Shown piece after piece: positions 34,839-46,161 of a stretch of 64,000 nucleotides of DNA. The translations under genes and the position numbers were made by a program. Positions within the stretch are counted from its first letter, which is position 1. Every line of letters starts with the position of its first letter. This DNA is from Staphylotrichum longicolle (Eukaryota; Ascomycota; Sordariomycetes; Sordariales; Chaetomiaceae): assembly GCA_019096155.1 (NCBI GenBank), contig JAHCVI010000003.1, positions 806,001-870,000 of the forward strand, written 5' to 3'. The notes under the pieces are model-generated. The model did no database searches. It was given only the letters and a program-made list of their open reading frames with translations, and was not told the DNA's origin.

Positions 34839-36913
34839 ATGACAACCACACCCCCCTCAACATACCCCTACCTCCCCCTCGACCCCTCGACCCCCTCAAT
34901 CCGACTCCTCACCTTCACCCACCCCGCCTCCGCCTCCGCCTCCTCCTCTCCCAACACAGTCACCACATCCAACCACCCCCCATCACCCTCACCCTCACCC
35001 ACACCCCCCTCATCCCCCTTTCCACCCCCTCCAACCCTCCCAGCCCCCCTCCCCCAAAGTTCTCAGCCCTCTCCTACGTCTGGGGCGCCCCTGCGCCCAC
35101 CGCCTCCTCGCCCACGATCCTCATCGACGCCCACCCGACGCAGGTCACGCCCAACCTGCACGCCGCGCTGGCCCGCCTCGCGCGCCAGCGGTTCGCCGGG
35201 TTCCTATGGATCGACGCGCTGTGCATCAACCAGGCCGACGCGGCCGAGAAGAGCAGCCAGGTGGCGATGATGGGCAGGATCTACGGGCTGGCGGAGAGGG
35301 TGGTTGTGTGGTTAGGGGAGGACGATGGTGATGATGATGATGAGAGCGGGGATGGGGCCGGCGCCGGCGCCGGCGCGTTGCATGCGGTGCGGGAGTTGGG
35401 GGTGTTGTTTCGGGAGCAGGTGAGGGATTTCCCCGGGGGAAAAGGGTTGGGGGATGCGAGGAGGGTGGAGGGGTTTGTGCGGACCGTGGTGCAGTTTAGT
35501 GTTACTGCCGCTACGGCTGCTGATGCTGTGAGTACTGGGACGGGGCCGCGGGTGGGGTTTGACTTTGAGGCGATCTGGCGGTTGTTCCGGAAGAGGCCGT
35601 GGTGGCGACGGGTGTGGATCATCCAAGAGGTGGTGCTGGCGCGGGAGGCGGTGATGCTCTGCGGTGCGGACCCTGAGGCCCGGGGCGCGTCGGTGCCGTG
35701 GGAGGATGTGCGGGAGTGCATACGGCTGATGGAGTGGATGGTGCTGTACCCAAACACGGCGCCGGAGCATCGGCGGCTGTATGCGCTCCTAGGGGATCTG
35801 TATCCGAACATCTCGCATCTGGCGCTGGCGTCAGATGGGTACAGACGGAGCTTGGAGGAGGGGAAGGGGAAGTCTGGCGCAGAGGGCGGCGGCTTGCCGT
35901 TGCTGGACACGATCATCTGGACTTCGCTCGGCACCAGCGTGGATGGGGCCATCCAATCCACCGACCCGCGAGACAGGGTCTACGGGCTGCTGGGCATGAT
36001 ACGCGAGGAAGACCGGGGCAAGATACCGGTCGATTATTCAACACGCATGACGGTGGGCAGGGTGCTGTTTGCGGTCGCGAAGGCGTTGCTCCAGGCTCAC
36101 GGGCCGGACATCCTGAGCTTCTGTCAGAGAACTTCCCCGCCGCCAGACAAAGACCTCCCGTCTTGGGTTCCTGACTGGACAGCGCCGAGAATGATCCCCC
36201 TGATAGGCGGCGTCTTTTTTGGCACAGACAGCGAGGCACAACTCCGAGGGAACGCGAGCAAGGGCGCCAACTGGCCAGATTGGGCTCCGAGGTGCACAGT
36301 CGAGGATGTCGTCTATGAACTACCAGTGGTAACGCTTGCCGGTGTTATTGTTGGAAGAGTCGAGAAAATTGGCCAGGTGTTCCAAGCACTTCCCGGATCC
36401 CCGGAGTACCTCGACGCTTGCCGCGACTGGTTATTGGAGGCCACCGCAATGGTGAAACAGGGCGCTGGCAACGTCGGTCTTGAAAAGGAGACGTGGCGCA
36501 TTCCTATCGCCGACTTTGGCCTCGGTAAGCGCGCGGATGCTGAAGGTCCTGGTAGATTCATCCATGGATTCAATGTCTTGACAGGGAGAGTGCCGCTCCC
36601 TGCAGAATTGGAACATGATGCCGCGAGAAGAGGCTGGGTCACGTCTGAGTCTTGGGATTACCGGCGGATCTGGAAGGTCTATGAGCGCCGAGCGTTTGTA
36701 GACGACGCTGGACGCCCTGGATTGGGACCACAAGACATGGCGTCAGAGGACCTGGTCGTTGTATTTGCTGGGGCACATGTACCCTTCATTCTCCGTGAGA
36801 CAACGGCTGCGCCGCTCCGGTATCGTGTTTTGGGTCCGGCCTTCGTTTATGGGTTGATGGATGGCGAGGGTATCACTGAGACCTGTCCCTTTAGCGAGAT
36901 CCACGTTCTCTAA
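34839..36913 (+). CDS. HET-domain protein 3; one frameshift in a C-rich segment
   Basis: A single exon gives 691 residues if one base is added. The N-terminus has the classic YPYLPLDPSTPSIRLLTF. A Pro/Ser/Thr stretch encoded by C-rich DNA (about 34920-35045) changes frame, and the next frame carries KFSALSYVWG, FLWIDALCINQAD and MGRIYGLAERVVVWLGED, the core HET motifs. Length restores exactly with a single insertion, so one deletion in a C run is the simplest explanation; no GT donor fits an intron. An acidic Asp run and (Gly-Ala)n repeat occur near residue 165-180. The C-terminal half (RDRVYGLLGMIREEDRGKIP, then DLVVVFAGAHVPFILR) matches full-length HET proteins. By family it is a candidate trigger or effector of incompatibility cell death. 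Confidence 0.8.
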
Positions 36914-37219
36914 CATGGTTTGCTACGGATTGAACTACTAGAAGCACAGAGAAAGACACAAAGGCAGCGGCTGCACTGGGTAAAACTCTCAGGTATTCGC
37001 AGCTTGGGATGGTGTCATTAGCTTAGCGAGAAGGTGGATGGTTAAACTTCTTGAATCAGTGCCATATACTGAAGGAATTTTCTCCTGCACAACATTGAAC
37101 TCCTCGTGGGGTTGTCCTCAGTGAACTTGATTTCCGTTGGATAGGTATCTGCCATTGACGGTTCAAGGGTCAACAATTAGCGCGATAAAGCACATGGGCA
37201 GTGTGCTGGGTGCATAGAA
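36914..37219. other. intergenic, 306 bp between convergent genes
   Basis: 3' flanks of HET gene 3 and the amidase. No feature was seen. Confidence 0.5.
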
Positions 37220-39393
37220 TCACAAAATCCGTAGGAGAGAGGTTGCCCACTTGTTGCGGTGTGTCCGCAGTGCTGACGTGACGATGTCCGCAATGGCCAG
37301 AATCTTCTCTTCTTCGAATTTCCGGGCAACCAGCTGCACACCGACGGGGGCGCCGTGGTACGTCTCGGGATCGTCTGGGGTATTTACGTCAGCGCTTACG
37401 CCCTTGCCTAAGTGAAAAGAGGGCGTGGAAATGGTGCTGGAAGTAGGACATACAAGCATCCCAGTTCAATTTGTCAATCTCGCTCAACGGCTGATACGAG
37501 TCGTCGACGAGATCAACAGACTTGTCAGCCTTGGTCACCGGGATGACAGCCGCACTGTAGTTCATGAGGTTGATAACCTCGGTATAGGCTGCGATTTCCG
37601 GAATGTCAGCATTGGTTTCTGAGTAGACTCTTGGAAGGGAACGGGGCGACGGGAGATACCAGTGTGGTAATATTTCCCTGGGATGACAGCCGAGTGCGGC
37701 GCCACGGGCATAATCACGGCGTCCACGATCTGACCATCCACCGCAGCAGTTGAGTTCCAGTAATCCGAATATGCCAATTCGTATTCAAGGCCCTCCAAGG
37801 TCAAATCTTGATACTCCAACAGAGGGATTGGTGGCCTCAGCTGGAAGGTTTTCTGGAGATCCGGGATCAGAGGCTCGCCTGATCGGTCAAGATGGCCGTG
37901 GACATCGTGGGCACCGTCGGCCAGGAGAAATGCAAGCTTGTGTCAGACATTTACACCGTCAGCCAAAAGTCTATCTCTCTCATCCCAATAACCAGAATGC
38001 AGTGGGCCTTGGACTTACGTGGACCCTCTTGGCGGTGGCTTGTAGGGGGGGTTGCCAGTCAACGACCTAGCACGCAACCTGTCAGTGAAACTTTACGTTT
38101 AGGAGGGATTTGTTTTTGTTACCTTATGGCCAGCGTGTCTGAGAGCATCCACAACTTCTCGAAGACCCCTAGAAACGGGAGGATGTGGGCCCACAGCTCG
38201 GTCCGTCCTGAGCAACTGCATCAATACCGTTCTTGTCTGCCCAATTTGGGGGCCATACATACCACAGGACGCCAAGCTGTAGCGGCAGCTCGGTGGATAT
38301 TGCCAACCCATCATCTCCAGCACGGCGTCGGTAGGTATCGATGACTTCTTGCCGGAAAGGGATAGGGACCACGGCAGGGTCCCTTTCCCACGGACGAGTG
38401 GAGAGGACGGAGCGCAACCCAAGCTCCAACCCACCCACTGATGTGCTGAGAAAGCCGACAGTCGAACGGTATGTGTTTTGGCCAGGGTTGGTGTTGGCCA
38501 CGTCGCAGTATGATAGGCGTTCTGGTTTAGGTTTAAGGGAGAAGATTCCGTTGAAGGCGGCCGGGATGCGGACTGAACCGCCGATATCAGTGCCGAGGCC
38601 TAAGGTGCTGCCGCGAAGGGCTTGCAGGGCTCCCTCGCCGCCAGATGAACCGCCGCACGACAAGTTCTGGTTGTGTGGGTTGAGTGTCTGGCCGATGATG
38701 TTGTTCTTGGTCTCGCCAAACAACAGTGTCTGCGGAAGGCTGGTCTTGCAGAAGAGCACGGCACCAAGGGAGAGGAGCTCGGTCGTGATCTGACTCTCGA
38801 CGAGGTGTGCCTGACTCGGCTCCTCGACGCCTAGCTTTTCTCCAATCCATCCGACATACCCCATGGTTGTCTCAACGTCCTTGACGTGGAACTGATCCTT
38901 GAGACTGATAGGGAGCCCGTGAAGAGGGCCGGTTGTTGTTCCTGTGTCCGCATAATAGGCGTCAAGCTCTCTCGCACGCGCCAATGCCTTGTCGAAGAAG
39001 ATTTCATGGAGGCAGTTATTCTGCCGTGAACTAGGTCAGGTAGGGATACAAACACGGATATGATACACCCTCAGGCTGTTCGTGCTGATATCAAGCGGGG
39101 ACTCTTACGATCTGGTGTGCCACAGCGGCTCTCTTGCAAAATGCAGTCGTGACTTGGACAGCAGTGAGCTTGCCCCCCTTGATATCGTTGACGATGTCGA
39201 CGCTCTCCTTTGAAGTGATGGACACCTCGTCTGCCGTGAGAAACTGCTGGATGAAAGGACCTGTGAGATCTCGTTGGCCCTTGGCTTTCTCCAAATCAAC
39301 AGGGGTCAGTCTCCATGCTTCTGGGATCTTCTTGAGAGTGTTTGCCCGCTTCGTAGCTGCGAGCGCTTCCCAAGATACAGTTCTCATCCTCAT
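37220..39393 (-). CDS. amidase-signature family hydrolase (acetamidase-like)
   Basis: Seven exons (39109-39393, 38265-less-2 at 38263 to 39020, 38123-38207, 38019-38066, 37660-37936, 37454-37588, 37220-37374) sum to 1743 bases, giving 580 residues. The Ser-cisSer-Lys triad is visible: Lys in PISLKDQFHVK, Ser in CGGSSGGEGAL and the nucleophile region GTDIGGSVRIPA, all in exon 2. Family-typical GVLWTDRAVGPHPPV, MPVAPHSAVIPGKYY and YHGAPVGVQLVARKF follow in later exons. Fungal members of this family hydrolyse short amides such as acetamide, formamide or indole-3-acetamide, freeing ammonium; the substrate is not readable here. The start is the first of two ATGs (39393 and 39387) in a CGAGGATGAGGATG context. 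It is divergently transcribed from the next gene over a 577-bp region. All frames are clean, unlike the neighbours. Confidence 0.92.
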
Positions 39394-39970
39394 CCTCGAA
39401 TTGAGTTTGCTCCATCCAAGGAGGAGAAAATGATATGGAGGAAGTAAAATGGCCTGACATGAGACTGGGCCTGACCATCCAGTTCTCCTGGTCCTGTGTG
39501 CACCCACCCCCGCTTTCACTCTGCCGCGCCACGCAGACACCCGGTGAGCAGGTCGTCTGGCATAATGCCACAAGTTCCTCTGTGCAAGTCTGATGATCGG
39601 TCCTATCCCGTCCTGTCTACCCACCCTGGCCACCATTGGGCGTTGGAAGTCAATGCACGTTTGCGACCCTGCCCGGTGCATCTTGGCAAAGCCGCAGAGC
39701 TGCAACGCGCAGCAGCTGAGTTGCCAACTGGCCGTGCGGGGTAAATTCACAACTCGGACAACCCAATGTTTTCCATGGTGCAACCAGTGTCAATGGAAGG
39801 GCCAATCAAGACAATCACCAGGGCCAGGACAACGTACCTTATGTATGTGAGCGGCCGTTGCCTGACGAGAGAAATGCAGTTTCTCTCCGCATACCTCGCT
39901 TTTTCCTGGAGAGCTCAGCTGAAAGAGTCGTGTATCCCAGTTATCCCCGCACCGGGGCCGCACTCTCAAG
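39394..39970. other. divergent promoter region, 577 bp
   Basis: Shared 5' flank of the amidase (-) and the 829-residue protein (+). No certain motif was seen. Confidence 0.45.
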
Positions 39971-42460
39971 ATGGCCTCCACTATCGACATCAACTGCCCT
40001 CTCAACACCACGGAATGCATTTTCCAGGCCGTCGTAGCACTTCTCGACCAAGTGCGAGAGAAAAACGCCGAGTTCAACTGGGATCCGCTGTCGTTCGGCT
40101 TCACTGCCGTCACCGGCGTCGCCGCTGCCTGCTTTGCTGCCATCACCATCGTGCAAGCCCTCTTTGCGGCCGGACCAGGCCGACTCAAATCTAGTCGCTA
40201 TGCGATTGGACCATGGGCCAAGTTTACTCGTCACTTCTTCGACCCGCAGGAATGGAGATTCCGCTCCCTAGCCCAGACGCCCGTGATCGTATTTTCCAGC
40301 CAGGACGGCGTCGGGGATCAGCACAAGTATTTCATCGCCGGATCATCCGAGCTCCGGCCTGCAGGCTGGAATGCTCTGCTTTCGCACCTGCGTCTTGACA
40401 AGCCCGAGTTTTGGGGAAGGAAACCCACTGGTGCCGACCACTTGCTACAGGATCTATCGGCCGTTCCAGCGTATGGGAACATTGCCGCAATCATAACGCT
40501 GGCGATTGCTCAAGCCGGTGGCCACTGCGAGATGGTCCCAGACCAGGACAGCCAGTTTTTGATGGTTCGCGGGGACGCCTTCCAGCTGCGACTGAGGAAC
40601 CATGCTGTCCTAGGCACCGTTGCGACCTTCGAGATTTATCCGAACCCCCGACCACCCTCAACAAAGATTGCCTTGATCCGTAGAGCGGATTCAGACGCGA
40701 CGCCTGAACAGATAGCCTTGGCTCGCTTCTCGTATTTCGGCAGCGTATTGGCATCCAAACCCAAATCCGCTGTTGGAGATGCGTTGTATGAAGGCGGCGG
40801 ATATCTACATGTTCAGATCCGACATTCGCTCGGCTATGTGCCTCTTGATACCGGAAGGATATATCAGACTCCGGATGAAGCGGTCAAGGGGCTGGGTTGG
40901 TTGCTGCTAGTTGAACCAGAAGACTGCGCCCCGGGAGCTTTCATGTTCCCTGCTCTAAGCACTACACCAGACCAAAGGCAGGCTCAGGGCCAGAGGATTA
41001 TGGATTATCTCAAGCAGACGGCCAGCAAAGGACAAGCCGACCATGGCCGAGCGGAGCAGTCTCGTTGCAGGACAGGTGCCTACCAGTCACCGGATTGCTG
41101 TGGGTGCTACGAATCCAGTTCCAGCGACCATGACGCGTCCAATAACCAGGAGTTGCGCTTTCGAGATATTGCGCGTCTTGCGTTTGAGTCCCGTTGTCCT
41201 TTAGGACTCATGATCAGCTCTCCCTTGATCATATTGGACCAGCCATCCGTTTGTCCCATCGTCGGCTTTCCATCACGGCAGGCGGAATTGCACTTGAAGT
41301 CACAGATTCTCGTTCTTCAAAGCCGTTTCTGGTCTCAGGGTGCTGCGGTTCAGTTTGCTCCGTCGACTTTTAGGCCGAGGCTGCTACCCCGCTGGGAATT
41401 TCCGACGGATGCAATAGAACAGCTGGTAAACTGGTCGGAAATGCCTGCTGACACGCCCCTGGGCACCTTTGTGCTTATCCGCGAGGCATACGAGCATTGC
41501 GTCAGGTTTCTGGAGACCGGGGTGGCTGGACTAAGACGTCCCTCTACAGACATTCAAGTCTGTTTGGCTACGCAGCTAGCTCCTGTCGACCGTTGGCTAC
41601 GGCACAACGCCCCAGTGGAGAAGATCTGCCGACAGGTAACTCTTAGTACGGTCACGACCCTGATGCACAACATCCTTCGTGACAACATGCCGTTACTTCC
41701 GGCTCCCTCAGCTCCTCCGGCTCCTCCGGTTCCCGATGACACATCACGGCACCGAAAGCAATATCCGGCAATCAATGAATTCGCACTGCCAGCCTTACAT
41801 GAGAAACTGCAGACAATCGTCCACTGGTTTGAATGGTGCTGCGATAAGATTGATTTCTCCGTTGACAATGGCACAGCTACATCCGGCAAGCTAGAGTCGT
41901 TGCTGGAGAAACGCGAACCTGAAGAACAATGGGGATCCCATGGGCCCATAGGGGCCTGGCGGGAGGCACTGGCCTGGCACGCGGCCTTTCTGTCTCAAGT
42001 CAAAGAGGCGCTCTTCGACAGAGAACTGATCTTGAGACGGCTTTTAAGTCCAAAGCAAGGAAAGATGGATGCCATCCAGGCCTCGGACTTGTCTAGCACG
42101 TATTTGAAAGTTGGAAGTGTGCTGAGCCCAAGGCAAGGTGCTAGCGTTCCCGCCCTCTTGAAGGACGAGCTGGGCACACGATCATCTCTTGAGGACATCC
42201 TGCTCCTGCTGTACAAAGCGGTCAGAATCTGGGAACTAGAGAAGCCGCCGCAGACCATCGACGGGTGGGAGAGATTACTCGCTGAGCCAGCACAAGTCCT
42301 CAGGGGTTCCAACTTTGCCATACCTCCTGAAGACTTGCACCCGCTCGACGATCTGATCATATACCGGGCGCTGCTGATGGCTACTTTGTTATCCCTTCCG
42401 GTGGACACGAGCCCGCTATTGAACAATGAAATGTATCAGCAGATAGTTCCATTTCTGTAG
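39971..42460 (+). CDS. 829-residue single-exon protein of unknown function with N-terminal membrane segment
   Basis: An uninterrupted 2.5-kb frame from AAGATGGCC to TAG. The first 40 residues are not a classical signal peptide; a hydrophobic segment spans about residues 42-67 (FTAVTGVAAACFAAITIVQA), followed by basic KSSRYAIGPWAKFTRHFF, so a membrane anchor near the N-terminus is likely. A Cys/Ser patch (QSPDCCGCYESSSSDHD) lies near residue 370-390, and a Pro-rich linker (PAPSAPPAPPVP) near 580. The rest looks helical and globular, with no recognised catalytic motif. Proteins of this size and style occur as uncharacterised lineage-specific genes in Sordariomycete genomes. The intact long frame in a damaged neighbourhood suggests retention by selection. 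The function is unknown. Confidence 0.8.
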   Translation: MASTIDINCPLNTTECIFQAVVALLDQVREKNAEFNWDPLSFGFTAVTGVAAACFAAITIVQALFAAGPGRLKSSRYAIGPWAKFTRHFFDPQEWRFRSLAQTPVIVFSSQDGVGDQHKYFIAGSSELRPAGWNALLSHLRLDKPEFWGRKPTGADHLLQDLSAVPAYGNIAAIITLAIAQAGGHCEMVPDQDSQFLMVRGDAFQLRLRNHAVLGTVATFEIYPNPRPPSTKIALIRRADSDATPEQIALARFSYFGSVLASKPKSAVGDALYEGGGYLHVQIRHSLGYVPLDTGRIYQTPDEAVKGLGWLLLVEPEDCAPGAFMFPALSTTPDQRQAQGQRIMDYLKQTASKGQADHGRAEQSRCRTGAYQSPDCCGCYESSSSDHDASNNQELRFRDIARLAFESRCPLGLMISSPLIILDQPSVCPIVGFPSRQAELHLKSQILVLQSRFWSQGAAVQFAPSTFRPRLLPRWEFPTDAIEQLVNWSEMPADTPLGTFVLIREAYEHCVRFLETGVAGLRRPSTDIQVCLATQLAPVDRWLRHNAPVEKICRQVTLSTVTTLMHNILRDNMPLLPAPSAPPAPPVPDDTSRHRKQYPAINEFALPALHEKLQTIVHWFEWCCDKIDFSVDNGTATSGKLESLLEKREPEEQWGSHGPIGAWREALAWHAAFLSQVKEALFDRELILRRLLSPKQGKMDAIQASDLSSTYLKVGSVLSPRQGASVPALLKDELGTRSSLEDILLLLYKAVRIWELEKPPQTIDGWERLLAEPAQVLRGSNFAIPPEDLHPLDDLIIYRALLMATLLSLPVDTSPLLNNEMYQQIVPFL

Positions 42461-42510
42461 CTTGGGTTTCGAAGAGAAGATCGGGAGGAGAGCAAAACGG
42501 ACCTTGTGAT

Positions 42511-43570
42511 TTAGCATTCAGGGTGCCGCTGCGCTGTGATGAGTTGGACCTCGCCCTCCCACGACGCCGACTCCAAATGCAGTGATCTTGGTTTTTGATG
42601 CGAGATTTGTTGATATGTTGCCTCGCGGCAGAAATGTTAGGCAACTGGGCATGGCATATGCCACAGGTCCAGATCTTTCTGTGAGCTTCGACTTCATGGG
42701 CCCACCACTTCTTGCGTGACTTGAAAAAGAGCTCACCATAGCCTTCGGCAAGGCATGGAGAGGAGGATAGGTAAAGTGTACGTGTCGCCTGGAGTCAGCG
42801 GTGTTAGTAGGTTTGGCCATCGTCGTCAAAGAGTTCATTGACGGTCAGATTGCTTACTGCCAGGCATGTCTCCCCGAGACTTCGATGATTTTGCAAACTT
42901 GGTCTTTCTCGATGACCAATGGGCCTGGACCGAAAGTCCCAAGAGACTGGTGATGGACTCGCCAATCGATACATGCAGGTCCTTAGGCTCGGTAACAAGT
43001 TCGTTGTGGTTGAGGTCTGTGCTGCCGTAATCTTCATTTTCCGGGCTTGTTTCTGGAGTCAGGATGTCGTCTGCCCCCTCGTCGCTCCATGACGACGTGT
43101 TGCTGAGCCCATCCGGTGAGATGTACGCTGAAGACTTGGTCCAAGTGTGCTGCTCACGATCCTCGTCGACAATGTCTCGAACTGCAATATAAATGAGTCT
43201 GAATGCTCAGAATTCAAAGCAAACCTGTCGAAGGTGGGAACCCACGGTCACAGGTGACAGTGTCAAGCTGTTTTAACAGCCGGAGGATTTCTCGGCCGAG
43301 GATGTGGTTCGAGAGGCGAGCATCGAGCGACGCGTCGCCTTTCTGGAACACTCCCAGGCTCCCGGCCCAGATGTTAAAACGATCGACACAGTCTGTCAAA
43401 TATCTCTGGTCGGCTTCCACACCATCGGGAACGGCGTTGGCCGGGATCTTGGACGCAATATGGTTGCAAAGATCTCGCAAATGCCGCCTCGTCTGAGACG
43501 CTTCAGTCATAATCGGCGCCAGAGAAACATCAATTGTATCTGTTTGCTCTCTAACGTTGGAAGGCATCAT
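42511..43570 (-). pseudogene. decayed fungal zinc-finger-like / helical-domain gene
   Basis: The start MMPSNVREQTDTIDV at 43570 leads into a helical domain (RRHLRDLCNHIASKIPANAV, then LSNHILGREILRLLKQLD) seen at the N-terminus of many uncharacterised Sordariomycete proteins, some with C2H2 fingers. Exon 1 is 43225-43570 and exon 2 is 42858-43181 (DGLSNTSSWSDEGADDILTP, ending ITSLLGLSVQ). Downstream, a frame with FFKSRKKWWAHEVEAHRKIW and CGIC resembles the start of a C2H2 finger array, but it is cut by a TAA (42637-42639) and ends at 42511. The splice joining exon 2 to this part could not be resolved. The normal family length is greater, so this is a truncated relic or badly broken gene. The exact 3' structure is uncertain. 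Confidence 0.5.
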
Positions 43571-44210
43571 GGTTGCGCTGCGTGGCAGGGTTGGTGTTGA
43601 AGAAATGGAGCAGAGGATCCCAGCGTTGGCCACTGTTTGCCTTCCGAGCCAACACTCTTTCCTCAAACAACTGGACCCATTGGTTCAGGCACCCCGTCCC
43701 GCGGCAGGACCGCACCAGAACCGCACCTGCCTTGACCAGGTGATTGATACCTTAGGTAACGTGAGTGATGCGCGAGTGTGGCAGGCACGGCTTGGGACTG
43801 AAAGAGACGGGAGGCATACAGTGCCAATTATTGATGCAAAGTCACACCTTACCGGTTCACAACCAACACATCAGTGGCACAAGCGTGTATCGAGTCGAGT
43901 TGACTGGCTTCTTGGTCAGTGTGTAACATTGACTCGCATGCGGAGCAGGGCGAGATTTGGAGTTTTGATTGCAGGGGAAATGCATATTTGCGGGTGCAGT
44001 GGTTACCTTACCCAAAGGTGCATTTCTCTTCCCGGTCTCTTTTCCTATGGGGCGGTACCCTCCTGTTTCTTTTGCTGGGGCCAGTCAAGTTTCTTTCTTG
44101 TCAGGGTCTTGGTGCCGGTAAGGGCTCTCGTCCCGAAACTTCGACCTTGAGAGCAGTGTATCCTCTGTTTGTGATCCTGCCCAATCCGCCCTCATTATAC
44201 ACCTACTACC
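43571..44210. other. intergenic, 640 bp
   Basis: It lies between divergent relics. Open frames here are antisense continuations without domains. No gene was seen. Confidence 0.45.
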
Positions 44211-46161
44211 ATGTCCGGTATTGAGATTTTCAGTGTTGCCTTGGCCGTATTTCCCCTCGTCATACGCCTCCTGGAGCACTATCAAGATGGCTATGACACT
44301 CTCCGCGACTTTGCGCATTTCCGCCGCGAGTTCACACACCTCGTGAACTAACTGAATCGGGAGCAGATAATCCTCCGCCAGCATGTCGAGGGCACCCTGC
44401 GATTTATCATTGATTCAGAATATGAGCTGAAGGAGATGATGGACGACGCGGAAGCGAACGGTGGAAGAACCCCGATCTTGCCTGGAAGCTCCAGCAGAAG
44501 CTGTGCGGCCATGGCGAGGAGGAGAACTATCAGTCGTCCATGTGGGCTATCCACGACAACCTCGCGAGCATGTCGAAACGGCTGAAAGCCTTTGAAATCT
44601 TCGTACGGTTTTACCCTAATGTTGACGTTGACCGAACCCGACTGTATTAGCTGACGACTGGTTTCCACACCGAAGCGCGAATCTTTCGATGCCACAGCAG
44701 CGACGGCGGTCAAAAGCCACCGACTCCAACATCGTTTCCGAAAGTTTCAGTTTGTCATGCGCAAGAAAAGGTGGCGCCAGCACATCATCGATCTCGGCAG
44801 ACAAATTGATCGTGTCGGCAAACTATTTGGTAAAGCTGAGGCCCTGGCGCCGGCTAGGCAATCCCGGGGATCTGCCACTCAACAGACCTTTGGACAAACC
44901 AAGAGCCAAGCGTCAAGCCTTCACAGAGCCGTTGTCAAAACACTTGTCTGCGCATGCATTACACCTCACACCTTTAAGTTAATCATGGGGAAGCCATCCA
45001 AAGGTCGACGCCATTCGCTCACATCCTCACAGTGTCATTTCCTCTCTGCTCGCGTTCTTGGCCATGTCACGGACCGCTTGAAATCAAGAAGATTCGTGGC
45101 GCAGTTTTGACACCACCATGGCATCGTCTGCGGAGTTTGACAGGCCTATACTCACCAACTTTGACTTCAGCGGGTCGCAAAGCAGTATTTCGAGCAGCTT
45201 CAGGGATAGCCGTAGCCCTCTGTTGTCTCCTGACAGCGCGTCAACGAGGACAGGCATAACCACGCCGGCGTCTTCAACATGCCCTTCCTATTTTGTCAGA
45301 AATCGACGAACCTCTTCGGGAGAGTTGGCCGCCTCGCCCCTGTCTACCGCGTCTGGCAGACCTGTTCTGATTGATGACCTCTGTAGCATTCTTCGCACAA
45401 GGAACGGAGAGATCAGCACGGGATACATCAACGATGATCAGGGTTTCTACCACATATTGACCGCGGATCCAGTCTTTTCTTTCACTTCGGCCGACATCAA
45501 CCATGTTATCAGTCTCAAAGCAGTCTTGACCGACCAGGAGTCAGCACCGGAACGTATGGCCACTCCAGTGGCAGGCCTCTCTCGCCGACACAGAATGTCC
45601 ATTGCTCTGACACTCGCATACGCACTTCTGGAGCTCTACCCAACACCATGGATGCCAAGATCCCTGAGCAAGACGGACATCTACTTCTTCCAAAAGACGG
45701 ACGGCACAATAATGACTGACAATCCGTTTTTTCTCTGCGAGTCAACCTTGCCGCAACGTCAACAGTTACAGCAGCAGGAACAACGCACCGCCGCCACCGA
45801 CGGCAACCAGAGCGGGCCTGTCGACGATTCCAACGCACTACTTGCTCTGGGTATTGTGATCATGGAGATTTGGTTTGGACAGACCATCGAGTCTCGTTCG
45901 TTTTACAAGGATCACTGTGATGCCAGTGGAAATGAAAAAGCATTCACCAGTTTTACCGCGGCGCTGGAGTGGCAGAAGAAAGCGATCGACGAGGCTGGAG
46001 TCACGTTTCATGACATCACGAATCGATGTATCCGTGGCAACTTTGGGGAGTCGACCATGGATCTCAGCAGCGGAAGTTGTATCAGGGCGGTGCATGACCA
46101 GGTCATGAAGCCGCTAGAAGGAATGTTGGGCTACATTTGGCCAACTAAACAGGTGGTGTGA
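44211..46161 (+). pseudogene. decayed HeLo-type/DUF7580-like (prion-inhibition family) gene
   Basis: It starts MSGIEIFSVALAVFPLVIRL at 44211, typical of the fungal membrane-targeting helical domain placed before DUF7580 regions. The frame is broken by a TAA at 44349-44351 (CAA expected), a one-base shift between about 44436 and 44460, at least one shift before 44690, and shifts between about 45030 and 45118. Recognisable pieces in other frames are WKNPDLAWKLQQKLCG, ASMSKRLKAFE and MRKKRWRQHIIDLGRQIDRV. The last 347 codons, open from the ATG at 45118 to 46161, keep the conserved C-terminal half (RMSIALTLAYALLELYPTPW, NALLALGIVIMEIWFG) and might still be expressed alone. The family is linked to the HET-S/HeLo cell-death module by its N-terminal domain. 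It is described here only as a broken copy. Confidence 0.65.

Noticed and set aside
34920..35045. An intron to explain the frame change in HET gene 3
   Set aside because: No plausible GT donor or branch site in the C-rich stretch, and total length is restored exactly by one added base.
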